A DNA stretch of 54,056 bases from a virus: IMG/VR virus record IMGVR_UViG_3300042945_002470, positions 1 to 54,056 of that record. The stretch is one strand, 5' to 3'. The notes under the pieces are model-generated. The model worked only from the letters and a program-made list of their open reading frames with translations. It was not told the DNA's origin and did not search any database. Shown here piece after piece: positions 1 to 8,540 of this stretch. Position 1 is the stretch's first letter. Every line of letters starts with the position of its first letter. A program made the translations under genes and the position numbers.

Positions 1-1521
1 ATGTGATCCACCAGAACCTATTGTAACACCACCTTGACCAAAAGTTGATGGACCGTCAGATATACCGTTGTTAACCACTAATTTACCACTTGTGGTACCA
101 ATCGTTAAAATGTTGTTACTATCATCATAAGTAAAATCAGATTCAGTTTTAAGTTGACCACTACTACCAGCATAAACAACTTGACCCGCTGTTAAATTAG
201 AAACCGTTAAACCAGAGAACGTGTTAATATATTCAACAATGTCATCTTTACCTTGATTTTGTTTTATGGTTAAAGAGTTGTTTGTTGAATTATAAGTAAA
301 CCCTGTTACAAAAGTATCTGTGGATGTTAAACCACTAACTGTAAAAGGTGTTTTAGTGGAATCGTTATAACTAAACGTGATGGTACCATTTGAATATGTA
401 CCACCTGTAACAAATGTATCGGTAAAAGGTAATGTATATGTACCGTCAGGGACGTTTTGGTTGTATTTTAAACCTATTACACCGTCATTATCACTATTTG
501 AAGGGGCGGTTGTAATAGTACCACCTGTTACAAATGTATCCATGCCATCAATACCAGTAACCTGGAATGAGGTGGCATCGTTTTTAACAAATGTAATAGT
601 ACCATTACTAGTGTCATAAGTACCACCTGTAACAAACGTGTCTTTAACTGTTATGGTATAATTAGTAGTTTCTAATGGTGTACCACGATAAGTTAAATTA
701 TAAGTTTGATTATTATTTGATGTTGTCGCACTCTGTGATAAAGTAATACCTGTCACATAAACTTCTTTTGTTTGTGAAAAAGCCGTTAATGAGGTATAAT
801 TAACAATTTCAAAAGGATTTGTACCAGTAGCTGTTGTATTATAAAGACCAGTCCCAGTAATAGTTAAATTATTAACTATTTCAGTGCCAGTAACATTTAA
901 GTTAGTGGTGTTGATTGTTGAACTGTTTACTGTTGTTATATTACCAGTTACAGCACTTAACGTACTAGAAGCGTAAAGATTTGTTGCATTAACATTAGTT
1001 GCTGTGACACCTTGTAAAGATGATGTACCTGTAACAGTTAGATTACCGTTAACATTTGTTGTACCATATAACGATAGATTATTAAAAGTATCTATTGTTA
1101 TTGGTGAGGCTGAAGAACCGTCATTAAGACCTAATGTTAGGGTATTAGGCGTCCATGTACCACCAGTGACATAAGTGTTTGTGGATGCAGCAATATCTGA
1201 TATGTTAGCTAATACAAAACCTGTTGTGGTACCAGATAGAAATTTACCGGCTAAATTAGTTGTTTCACCTTGGTACTCTGTTATTTTATTTCTTAATTGT
1301 AAGTTATAAAGATTAGAACCTACTTCAAAATATGTACCACCTGAAGTTGCGTTTGATGGATCAACAAAAGGTGTGTAATCACCACCAGTTGTTCCTGAAA
1401 AGAATAAAATACCATTATATAAGTTAACTAACGGTTCACCCATTTGTACACCACTTGAAGGTAGTGTACCATTGTTGGATTGGTTATTCTTAAGTTTGTA
1501 AATTGTCCTTCTTATTGCCAT
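1..1521 (-). CDS. Tail fibre / virion adhesin, 3' end beyond window
   Basis: The frame is open from an ATG at 1519-1521 to the first base of the window (507 codons), so the C-terminus is missing. The protein starts MAIRRTIYKLKNNQ and is rich in Thr, Asn, Ser and Gly. A 'DTFVTGGT/DTFVTGFT' element recurs roughly every 35-45 residues in its second half, followed by beta-strand-like stretches. This composition is typical of trimeric phage fibres made of repeated beta modules. The segment coded around 220-335 closely resembles one in the plus-strand fibre at 8541-10280. It heads a minus-strand group with the 1590-2033 gene, and a candidate promoter motif lies 15 bases before the ATG. No catalytic domain is visible. 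The exact place in the virion is inference. Confidence 0.8.
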   Translation of the reverse strand, partial: MAIRRTIYKLKNNQSNNGTLPSSGVQMGEPLVNLYNGILFFSGTTGGDYTPFVDPSNATSGGTYFEVGSNLYNLQLRNKITEYQGETTNLAGKFLSGTTTGFVLANISDIAASTNTYVTGGTWTPNTLTLGLNDGSSASPITIDTFNNLSLYGTTNVNGNLTVTGTSSLQGVTATNVNATNLYASSTLSAVTGNITTVNSSTINTTNLNVTGTEIVNNLTITGTGLYNTTATGTNPFEIVNYTSLTAFSQTKEVYVTGITLSQSATTSNNNQTYNLTYRGTPLETTNYTITVKDTFVTGGTYDTSNGTITFVKNDATSFQVTGIDGMDTFVTGGTITTAPSNSDNDGVIGLKYNQNVPDGTYTLPFTDTFVTGGTYSNGTITFSYNDSTKTPFTVSGLTSTDTFVTGFTYNSTNNSLTIKQNQGKDDIVEYINTFSGLTVSNLTAGQVVYAGSSGQLKTESDFTYDDSNNILTIGTTSGKLVVNNGISDGPSTFGQGGVTIGSGGSH

Positions 1522-1536
1522 TTTTGTTTTTTATAT

Positions 1537-1544
1537 ATAAATAT
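1537..1544 (-). promoter_or_regulatory. Candidate phage promoter motif GAATATTTATA
   Basis: On the minus strand the sequence reads GAATATTTATATATA, with the core ATATTTAT 15 bases before the fibre start codon at 1521. The same directional core precedes at least a dozen other genes in the window. It is called from recurrence and spacing only. Confidence 0.45.
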
Positions 1545-1589
1545 TCTATTATTGTTAAAATTTTTTATTTAAAAAATATTTACTTTTTT

Positions 1590-2033
1590 TTAATAAAAAC
1601 CTCCATTTAAGACATCATCTTGAATGATAGAATTATCAGCTGTTATTTCTCTAGTATTACCACTTAAATCTAAACCTAGATTTAATTTAGGTGTATAAAT
1701 TATACCTGTGGCAGTCCATACCGTGGACGTACCACTAATAGTGTTAATATTTCTAAATCGTCTACTCGGTGAACCAACACTGATTAAATTATCTGATGTA
1801 GGTAAAACTTCAGTAGTGTATACTGTGATTGCGTCGTTTATTGTAACACCACTTTCACAAGCAACAATGTTTTCTGTGTATAAAGTACTTCCAGAACCAC
1901 AATTTATAATATCACCATCTATTGTGGCATCACCAGTAATATCAATAGTATTAGCACTAAAAGATTCTGAACCTGTAGGTTCTATCACAAATATTTTGGT
2001 TATATCACTATTTCCACAAAAATTACTGCTCAT
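1590..2033 (-). CDS. Small fibre-like virion protein
   Basis: 147 residues, Ser/Thr/Asn/Ile-rich, with repeated short beta-type phrases such as ITGDATIDGDI and SVGSPSRRFRNI. The latter resembles the 'IGSSSRRFKNIY' element common in the last part of phage tail fibres (from memory). Its start overlaps by one base the stop of the gp15-like gene at 2033-3073, so the two are probably translationally coupled. It is separated from the large fibre at 1-1521 by 68 bases that contain the fibre promoter motif. It may be a short fibre or a fibre-associated tip protein. No enzyme motif is seen. Confidence 0.65.
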   Translation of the reverse strand: MSSNFCGNSDITKIFVIEPTGSESFSANTIDITGDATIDGDIINCGSGSTLYTENIVACESGVTINDAITVYTTEVLPTSDNLISVGSPSRRFRNINTISGTSTVWTATGIIYTPKLNLGLDLSGNTREITADNSIIQDDVLNGGFY

Positions 2034-3073
2034 TATAATGGTACTGTTCCTCTTAATATTATTTCTGATAATGCGGTAGAATCTGTTCTAACTACACTTA
2101 TACTTATCATGTCACCATCTTTCACTGAAAATGGTAATGAAACTATACCCCCATTAACTCTTATTATTGCAGCTGTGACATTTTGGATTTCCAATGTAAC
2201 AAAACTTGCCAACGTATCATTTTGGAAAGTTACAGTAGTTGGTGAACCGGGTAAAAATTGAAATATTGCCGTTATTGTTCTGTCATCTTTAGTTTCATCT
2301 TTAATTAATTTAACAACAGCTTTAGGTCTTTTAGTTTCAACCTCGTAAGATAAAATAGCTCTTTCCATACCAGGTTTCACTTCAAATTCATCTTCGTCTA
2401 AAATATAAGCTTGCATTTTAAGTTCATATGTTTGAACATAATATCTTTTCCCATCAATGTCGTCTATAGTTGATTCATCACCTATGCTTTCAAGAAGGAT
2501 TGGAAAGAAATGTCCTTTTATATTTACATATGATTGAGATGAAGCAAAAGTTGTTAATACTTTTTGATTTAACTTATTTAATTCGTTCATTCTAAAAGTG
2601 AAAAACCTAACAGTATAAGTTAAATCAACACCAACAGGTTGGGGTATCATATAAACGTCAGCACCTTTTTTATTTCCATCCCATACTGGTACGGTCATAT
2701 AAGGAAATTTAGCCCTAACAGGTATTTTAAAATCTGAAGGATTAGTACCAGGTTGAGCATCAGGTTTTCTTACAACTGAAACAAAAGGTATTTTAATATT
2801 TTTATATTTATCTGAAGATTGCCATGTTTTAGTAAATTCAGCCCATCTTTGTGCTGTTAAAAAACTAACAGGTACTTTTTCACCATCAATTACAATACCC
2901 AATTTGTCTTCAACCCATTCAACAAAACCCTTATCCAAATCAGCATGGTCAACACCTCTGGGTAAATTAGTTTTATTTTTATCCAAATAATCATTGATAT
3001 AAGCCTTTGGACCACCTTGTGGATCTACCTGTCTTATGTCTAAATCTTTTTTAAATTTTTTTGGTAATGACAT
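2033..3073 (-). CDS. Probable tail sheath stabiliser / tail completion protein (T4 gp15-like)
   Basis: 346 residues. Residues about 150-232 read VDLTYTVRFFTFRMNELNKL, then FFPILLESIGDES, then a YYVQTYELKMQAYILDEDEF segment. This order recalls the middle of T4 gp15 as I remember it: a 'YELSIFTRYEDD' helix, a 'DIPFKRDIKIVL' strand and a closing 'EWSLTFEVNGWMYP' strand. gp15 caps the tail and joins it to the neck. The location next to a gp14-like neck gene supports this. About 110 extra beta-rich residues follow the conserved part. The assignment comes from pattern and neighbourhood, not an alignment. A generic tail protein is the alternative. Confidence 0.45.
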   Translation of the reverse strand: MSLPKKFKKDLDIRQVDPQGGPKAYINDYLDKNKTNLPRGVDHADLDKGFVEWVEDKLGIVIDGEKVPVSFLTAQRWAEFTKTWQSSDKYKNIKIPFVSVVRKPDAQPGTNPSDFKIPVRAKFPYMTVPVWDGNKKGADVYMIPQPVGVDLTYTVRFFTFRMNELNKLNQKVLTTFASSQSYVNIKGHFFPILLESIGDESTIDDIDGKRYYVQTYELKMQAYILDEDEFEVKPGMERAILSYEVETKRPKAVVKLIKDETKDDRTITAIFQFLPGSPTTVTFQNDTLASFVTLEIQNVTAAIIRVNGGIVSLPFSVKDGDMISISVVRTDSTALSEIILRGTVPL

Positions 3074-3076
3074 ATA

Positions 3077-3595
3077 TTAATAATTTGGTAAAAATTCGTT
3101 CATATCTGCATTTGTGCAAGTTATTGTTCTATAATAACCTTTGTATCCCAATCTTGTGTGTGAATTGTCTGAATATATTTTACCATCATTTGTTACTGTG
3201 AAGTATTTTATATTATCTTCGCGGTCGGAATATCCGATATAATCACCGTAATTTATATCACAATTTAACTCATCTAACTGTTCTTGGAAAATGGTAAAAA
3301 TTAATTGTCCGTAATCCATATATCTATTCATACCACCAGAATAAGATTTATTTTGAGCTTCTTCTAATTTTAACTTAACCCTAAGCTCTTTAGGTGCTCT
3401 AAATTTAATTTCATTAGCTTTAGCCTCACCATAAACATCATCAACAAGTGTATCCTTTCTATCAACTTGGAATAATACAACGACAATGTTTAAATCACCT
3501 TCTAAATATTCACGGGCCATTTCATTTTCGATGGAGAAGTCTGTCTCATCGTAAAATTTACCCATTCTATTTACCGGAAATCTTTTCTTAGCCAT
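3077..3595 (-). CDS. Probable neck protein (T4 gp14-like)
   Basis: 172 residues. The centre (VVVLFQVDRKDTLVDDVYGE, then FTIFQEQLD, then INYGDYIGY and IKYFTVTNDGKIY) follows the layout of T4 gp14 as I recall it: an 'ILVDVLVAESIQMRG' strand, 'LIFGEDLKNKF', then 'GDLIYFPMDNSLFEI'. gp14 forms the head-tail connector neck with gp13. It is shorter than T4 gp14 (about 256 residues) because the C-terminal tail is lost. It lies four bases upstream of the gp15-like gene on the same strand, while the gp13-like gene is on the other strand beyond a helicase gene. A candidate promoter motif precedes its start by 17 bases. Confidence 0.5.
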   Translation of the reverse strand: MAKKRFPVNRMGKFYDETDFSIENEMAREYLEGDLNIVVVLFQVDRKDTLVDDVYGEAKANEIKFRAPKELRVKLKLEEAQNKSYSGGMNRYMDYGQLIFTIFQEQLDELNCDINYGDYIGYSDREDNIKYFTVTNDGKIYSDNSHTRLGYKGYYRTITCTNADMNEFLPNY

Positions 3596-3612
3596 AGCGC
3601 ACTTTTATTTCA

Positions 3613-3620
3613 ATAAATAT
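3613..3620 (-). promoter_or_regulatory. Candidate phage promoter motif (minus)
   Basis: The minus strand reads AAATATTTATT, with the core ATATTTAT 17 bases before the ATG of the gp14-like gene. It lies in the 83-base divergent gap between that gene and the SNF2 helicase gene. Confidence 0.4.
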
Positions 3621-3662
3621 TTACTAAATCTGTATTTTCTTTATTTTCCACAGTTGATTATT

Positions 3663-3670
3663 ATATTTAT
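3663..3670 (+). promoter_or_regulatory. Candidate phage promoter motif (plus)
   Basis: TATATTTAT occurs 8 bases before the helicase ATG at 3679, in the same divergent gap. The spacing is shorter than at most other sites, so the call is weaker. Confidence 0.3.
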
Positions 3671-3678
3671 TTTTCATT

Positions 3679-5496
3679 ATGGTAGATTTAACCAAATTAA
3701 AGAGTAAAACCACTTTAGAGAAGATAAGAAATTATCAAGGAGGTAATGATCACATATTAAAAATGAAAAATAAATTAGAGAATGAGGGTTTTTATATTTT
3801 AACCCCTTCTCAAATATCTTACGTGGAAGAAAACATAGGTATAGAACCTACTAAGATTGATAAGATTGTTGAGATAACACCTTATTTGGGTGAACAATTG
3901 AAAGAAAAATACAATTTAAAAAATATACCTGAAAAAGTTTTTATACAATTTGTTTTAGCTGAAAATGAAAAATCTTACCATGTAAAAGGTTTATTATATA
4001 AAAACCAAAAAGAAACTATTTTATTTCACATACCAAAAACACAATTATTAACAGATATGTTTTATGAACCTTATGAGGATTTAGAAGTAGATTTTGATTC
4101 CGTTAATAAGATAAATAAAAAGGGTAGGTCATTGTTTAAACATCAAGAACAAGCTGTTAAATTCCTTCTTAAAAGAAAAAAATGTATACTTTCTGACGAT
4201 ATGGGGCTCGGAAAAACTGCAAGTTCTATTGCTGCAGCTTTATTATCTGGTGTTCAAAAAATATTGGTTATATGTCCTGCCAATGCTAAAATAAACTGGT
4301 TCCGTGAAATAACTAATTTTATAAACGAAGAATATGTAACGATTGTTAAGTCAGGTTTTTGGCAACCCAAATTTTTCACTATTGTTAACTATGATATTTT
4401 AAATAGGTTTCACGAAATAGAGGATAAAAGAAAAAAGACAGAACCTAAGAGTTATATTAATGAAGAAGGTTTTGATTTGATTATTGTTGATGAAGCTCAT
4501 ATGATTAAAAATAAATCTTCAATAAGAGGTAAAATAGTTTCACAAATATCTGAGACGGTAGAAAATGTTTGGTTATTAACAGGAACACCAATAGCTAATA
4601 GACCTATGGATTATTATAATCTTTTAAAAGTTTGTGAAGTACCTGTAGTTAGTAATTTCCAACATTTTGCTTATAGATATTGTGCAGCAAAATCATTCAA
4701 CAAAAAACTTAAATCAGGTAAAGTTAAAAGAATTTGGTTAACTGACGGAGCTTCAAATTTAGAAGAATTACATCAAAAAACCAAAAACTATATTTTACGT
4801 AGAAAAAAAGAGGATCATTTAGATTTACCACCAAAAATTGTATCACCATTTTATTTAGACTTGGATAATAAAAAAGGTTATAAAGAGGCCTTTGATGATT
4901 ATCTATTTTGGTTGGAGTTGGAGGGTAAAAAATTAGGTGTTGGTAGACAAATGGTTGAAATGGTTGTATTACGTAAATTTATATCTAAAGAAAAAGTACC
5001 AATGACTGTTGATATGGTACAAAATTTTTTAGAACAATCTGAAGATAAAAAAATTATTGTTTTTACAGTATTCACGGAATCACTTAAAGAAATGAAAAAG
5101 ATATTCGGTGATATTGCTGTTTGTCATAACGGTGAAATGTCAGATAAGGAAAAACAAAAATCAATAGATGAATTTCAAAACAACCCAAATATCAGAGTAT
5201 TCATAGGTAATATAATATCGGCAGGTTCAGCAATCACATTAACTGCATCAGATACGACGATATTTCATGATTTAGATTTTTCAGCATCCAACCATCAACA
5301 GGCTGAGGATAGAAATTACAGAATTTCACAAGATAAAACTGTGAATGTATATTACCCAATATTCCAAGACACTATCGAAGAAAAAATATTTGAGTTATTA
5401 GAAAAGAAAAAATATATTTCTTCTACAATTTTAGGTGAAAAAAATAACGAATATTCTATATTATCAGATTTTATCTTATCTTTGACCCAAAAATAA
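3679..5496 (+). CDS. SNF2-family DEAD/DEAH helicase
   Basis: 605 residues. An N-terminal region of about 145 residues of unknown fold is followed by a two-lobed SNF2 helicase core. The Walker A is DDMGLGKT (Lys179), motif II is DEAH (residues 271-274), motif III is LLTGTP, and the C-terminal lobe has HNGEMSDKEKQ, a GSAITLTAS segment and a motif VI QQAEDRNYRISQ at about 540. This is the SMARCAL1/UvsW-like class of ATP-driven DNA translocases, used by phages for fork remodelling and recombination. It sits between the gp14- and gp13-like neck genes, an unusual place for a replication gene. It is the first plus-strand gene of the long rightward block. Confidence 0.92.
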   Translation: MVDLTKLKSKTTLEKIRNYQGGNDHILKMKNKLENEGFYILTPSQISYVEENIGIEPTKIDKIVEITPYLGEQLKEKYNLKNIPEKVFIQFVLAENEKSYHVKGLLYKNQKETILFHIPKTQLLTDMFYEPYEDLEVDFDSVNKINKKGRSLFKHQEQAVKFLLKRKKCILSDDMGLGKTASSIAAALLSGVQKILVICPANAKINWFREITNFINEEYVTIVKSGFWQPKFFTIVNYDILNRFHEIEDKRKKTEPKSYINEEGFDLIIVDEAHMIKNKSSIRGKIVSQISETVENVWLLTGTPIANRPMDYYNLLKVCEVPVVSNFQHFAYRYCAAKSFNKKLKSGKVKRIWLTDGASNLEELHQKTKNYILRRKKEDHLDLPPKIVSPFYLDLDNKKGYKEAFDDYLFWLELEGKKLGVGRQMVEMVVLRKFISKEKVPMTVDMVQNFLEQSEDKKIIVFTVFTESLKEMKKIFGDIAVCHNGEMSDKEKQKSIDEFQNNPNIRVFIGNIISAGSAITLTASDTTIFHDLDFSASNHQQAEDRNYRISQDKTVNVYYPIFQDTIEEKIFELLEKKKYISSTILGEKNNEYSILSDFILSLTQK

Positions 5497-5520
5497 ATTT
5501 CACCGTTAATATTACAAAGT

Positions 5521-5548
5521 TGTGGATATTTATGAAATAAAGTCCACA
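5521..5548 (+). promoter_or_regulatory. Candidate promoter motif bracketed by an inverted repeat
   Basis: GATATTTATG has its core at 5526-5533, 14 bases before the ATG at 5548. The arms TGTGGA (5521-5526) and TCCACA (5543-5548) flank it, and the right arm includes the A of the start codon. The same layout occurs at 19784-19820 and 49018-49060. Confidence 0.45.
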
Positions 5549-6693
5549 TGTCACTTATAATAGAAGAAGCTGAAAAACAGAAATTATTTAGGCAAGTTAG
5601 ACACAGATTGGGTGCTCCTCTCAGAAAAATTGAGTTGGATGATGAACAAATGTGTACTTTATTAGAAATCGCCATAGAAGACCACTCTTCATTCGTTAAT
5701 GAATGGTTAATTGAAACTCAATGGTCATCATTAGATGGTATTAATTTAGATACAGCGGATTTAAGTAAAGCGTTAACAACAAGAAGTTTAAACTATGAGG
5801 ATTCTTTTACGTATGCTTACTCAAAAATTGTAGGTTTACAAGCAAGAGGTCCTTGGGAATTAAAACAAGATTATGTTGTTTTAGAAAATGGTAGACAAGT
5901 TTATCAAATACCTGCAGGCAGAGAAATAAATGAAGTTCTATACTTTCAACCACCAACAGTAGACTATGCGTTATACTCAAACTACGGTTTTGGTGATTAT
6001 GGTTTTGGTGGTGGTGTGGCTCAATTACCGTATGGTGCCGCAGGTGGTGGATTTGGTTATGGTGGGTTTTATTTGGCACCAGCATACGATATTGTATTAA
6101 GAAACGCGGATTATAATTTAAAACAAAGAATTGTAAGTTCTCAATTAACTTATTGGGTAACAGGGGGACCAAACGGAACCAAATTATTACATTTATCACC
6201 ACCCCCAGGAAGTAGATTATCTTTTGGAGGTGCTGGTTTTGCTGGAGGTCAAAAAATAAATGTAGGTGGTAGTAAAGTTTGGTATTGGTATTATGAAACA
6301 ACTTCTGATGAAGAAAGACAAAGATGTCTTAATGCTAATAAAGATATTGTTAAATTACCATCAGATGTTCCTGTAGATGTTGTTAATTATACAGAACTTA
6401 ATTCACCGTCTAAACAATGGGTTAGGGATTGGTTTACTGCTTTATGTAAAGAAACCCTAGGACGTGTTAGAGGTAAATTTGGTGGTGCTTTGGGTGTTAC
6501 AGACGCTGAAGTAACCATGGATTACGAATCCTTATTAAGTGAGGCCAAGGAAGATAGAACTACTTTAACAGAAAGATTAACAGAAAGGTTAGAAAGATTA
6601 CGTCCTGAAAATATGTTAACACGAAAGGCAACTGAGGCTGAACAATTAAATAAAGCATTACAATATAGACCTTTAGGTATTACAGTAATATAA
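5548..6693 (+). CDS. Neck / head completion protein (T4 gp13-like)
   Basis: 381 residues. The N-terminus (residues 17-50: VRHRLGAPLRKIELDDEQ, then an LEIAIEDHSSFVNEW helix) and the C-terminus (QWVRDWFTALCKETLGRVRGKF, then a DAEVTMDYESLLSEAKEDR helix) match T4 gp13 as I recall it: '[21 protein letters not shown]', 'RWVKDYATALAKELNGQI', 'DGQRLIEEARLEKEAL'. gp13 forms the neck with gp14 and seals the filled head. A Gly/Tyr/Phe-rich insert (about residues 145-175) makes it longer than T4 gp13 (about 309). Its stop overlaps the start of the next fibre gene by one base. A candidate promoter with an inverted repeat lies just upstream. Confidence 0.82.
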   Translation: MSLIIEEAEKQKLFRQVRHRLGAPLRKIELDDEQMCTLLEIAIEDHSSFVNEWLIETQWSSLDGINLDTADLSKALTTRSLNYEDSFTYAYSKIVGLQARGPWELKQDYVVLENGRQVYQIPAGREINEVLYFQPPTVDYALYSNYGFGDYGFGGGVAQLPYGAAGGGFGYGGFYLAPAYDIVLRNADYNLKQRIVSSQLTYWVTGGPNGTKLLHLSPPPGSRLSFGGAGFAGGQKINVGGSKVWYWYYETTSDEERQRCLNANKDIVKLPSDVPVDVVNYTELNSPSKQWVRDWFTALCKETLGRVRGKFGGALGVTDAEVTMDYESLLSEAKEDRTTLTERLTERLERLRPENMLTRKATEAEQLNKALQYRPLGITVI

Positions 6694-8501
6694 TGGCTAA
6701 CTTTTTCACACGTCCAAAATTTGAGGATCGTCAATTGGTACAATATAGTGGTACCAGTATTACATTATCAGGTGAAACCAACATTTATCCAACTGGTTTA
6801 TTAAGGATACAAAAAAATCCAGTACCTGGTTATGTTGCCACAGCAGCGGGTTGGGATGGTGAGGTTGTTTGGGGACCTGTTAGTGGTTTAACTTGGAATT
6901 TAAGTGCCTCTTGTAATAGTATAATAAACGTAGCTCAATTAGTTGCGTGTACAGATTCTGGTAGTACAATACAAATCACTTCAGGTGGTTTAACATTAGA
7001 TGGTGGTACAATACAATTTTTGGATCCACTTTCGGCTGGTACAGTTAATGATTATGCGTTAGTTTTAGATGGTTCAGGATATATCAAACAAATACCAACA
7101 AGTGCTATAACATCAACACCATCACCTTATATATTTGGATCACCCACCATTTCTATTATACCTTTGTCTGGTAATAACACAACATTATCAGATGGTAGTA
7201 TAATATTAGGGGGTACTGGTAACACAATAAATGATAGTAGTTCACCATTATCAACGATTGTTAACGGTTATTTTAATGATATATATGATTCCGATTTTTC
7301 ATTAATAAACGGTGGTTTATTTAACGTAATATCTGGACAGTCTTATGGTGTTATTACCAATGGTAGACAAAACACAATTATATCTAGATCCACCCTTACA
7401 AATCTTTCTGGTTGGAAAACAATTATTAATGGTAGACAAAACACAATTAATATAGTATCAGGTGAAACTGGTTACGAAACAATATTAAACGGTAGATTAA
7501 ACAATATATTAGGAACATCGACATTAAACTCAACCATAATAAACGGTGATAGTAATGTTATTAGTGGATCTTCAAGTGCTAATAAATATAATACAGTATT
7601 AAATGGTTTAAGTAATTCCATAAATGAAGGTAATTTTAATTTTGTTAACGGTCAAGAAAATAGATTAAACGAAAAAGGTTTTTTTAATTTTGTTAACGGT
7701 CAAGAAAATAGATTAAACGAAAGTAGTTATTCAGTAGCTTTTGGTAAATCAAATAATATAAACAATAGTGATTATAGTTTTATATTTGGTTTTAATAGTA
7801 AAATATTAGAAGCCAGTAATGGTAATGAAAATTCAAGAGTTATTTTAGGATCCAACTCATTAATTAGTGGTCAAACAAGTAGTGTTGTTATATTAGGTGA
7901 TAATATAACAGGAAACTCATCCAATACCGTTTATGTACCTAATCTTAACATAGGTACTATAGGTAGTGGAACATCAATATTCAACTTAGGTATTGACGCT
8001 AATGGTAATGTTGTATCTGGTAGTACTGGTACTGGTGGTGGAGGAAGTGGTACATTTACTGGTAATACCTCAACATCTTGTATTACCGATTTATGGGTGA
8101 GTAACATTTATGGTTGTAACAATAATTTAAACATTACTGGTGACACATATATCGCAGGTACATTATATGCAACATCAAAATCATTCGCCATACCACACCC
8201 AACTGAAAAAGATAAACAATTAATTTATGGTTCATTAGAGGGTCCTGAAAATGGTGTATACCACAGAGGAAAATTAGTGGGTAATAACACAATTAACCTA
8301 CCAGATTATTGGTCTTCTTTAGTAGATATAGAAACTGTAACCGTTACATTAACACCAAACGGTAGTTACCAAAAACTTTATGTTGTATCAATATTAGATA
8401 ACAGTATTGTTGTAGGTTCTGAAGATAATATAACAATAAATTGTTTTTACACCGTATATGGTGAAAGAAAAGATATAAAAAAATTAGAAACTGAAATATG
8501 A
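6693..8501 (+). CDS. Tail fibre with YadA-head-like repeats
   Basis: 602 residues. After an N-terminal attachment-like region (to about 160), residues about 165-420 consist of short repeats with an Asn-Gly core (NGRQNTI, NGRLNNI, NGDSNVI, NGQENRL, FGKSNNI). These resemble the left-handed beta-roll repeats of trimeric autotransporter heads. A Gly-rich linker (TGGGGSGTF) near 450 is followed by a C-terminal domain from about 495 (SFAIPHPTEKDKQLIYGS, then a LEGPENGVYHRGKL strand and LPDYW). I know that kind of domain as a recurrent terminal domain of phage and bacterial surface fibres. A 48-base tandem duplication is present. It is the first of five adhesion-type genes on this strand. Confidence 0.82.
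   Translation: MANFFTRPKFEDRQLVQYSGTSITLSGETNIYPTGLLRIQKNPVPGYVATAAGWDGEVVWGPVSGLTWNLSASCNSIINVAQLVACTDSGSTIQITSGGLTLDGGTIQFLDPLSAGTVNDYALVLDGSGYIKQIPTSAITSTPSPYIFGSPTISIIPLSGNNTTLSDGSIILGGTGNTINDSSSPLSTIVNGYFNDIYDSDFSLINGGLFNVISGQSYGVITNGRQNTIISRSTLTNLSGWKTIINGRQNTINIVSGETGYETILNGRLNNILGTSTLNSTIINGDSNVISGSSSANKYNTVLNGLSNSINEGNFNFVNGQENRLNEKGFFNFVNGQENRLNESSYSVAFGKSNNINNSDYSFIFGFNSKILEASNGNENSRVILGSNSLISGQTSSVVILGDNITGNSSNTVYVPNLNIGTIGSGTSIFNLGIDANGNVVSGSTGTGGGGSGTFTGNTSTSCITDLWVSNIYGCNNNLNITGDTYIAGTLYATSKSFAIPHPTEKDKQLIYGSLEGPENGVYHRGKLVGNNTINLPDYWSSLVDIETVTVTLTPNGSYQKLYVVSILDNSIVVGSEDNITINCFYTVYGERKDIKKLETEI
7634..7722 (+). repeat. 48-bp tandem duplication inside fibre gene
   Basis: A 41-base stretch starting at 7634 recurs at 7682, exactly 48 bases (16 codons) later, and encodes the unit FNFVNGQENRLNE twice. 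The near-identity at DNA level shows recent duplication of one beta-roll turn. Confidence 0.9.
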
Positions 8502-8518
8502 TAGTTAATTCTAAAGTA

Positions 8519-8526
8519 ATATTTAT
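8519..8526 (+). promoter_or_regulatory. Candidate phage promoter motif
   Basis: TAATATTTATTA has its core at 8519-8526, 14 bases before the ATG at 8541. Short arms ATTCT (8508-8512) and AGAAT (8533-8537) bracket it. It lies in the 39-base gap between two fibre genes. Confidence 0.4.
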
Positions 8527-8540
8527 TATAAAAGAATAAA

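Noticed and set aside
377-2079. Plus-strand open frames at 377-619 and 1708-2079
   Set aside because: They are antisense to fibre genes with better composition and coupling. Their proteins have the Val/Ile/Pro-rich look of reversed fibre codons.
5807-6301. Minus-strand open frame of 164 codons inside the gp13-like gene
   Set aside because: It is His/Asn/Leu-rich with no domain, and antisense to a well-supported gene. It is a shadow of the Gly/Tyr-rich codons.
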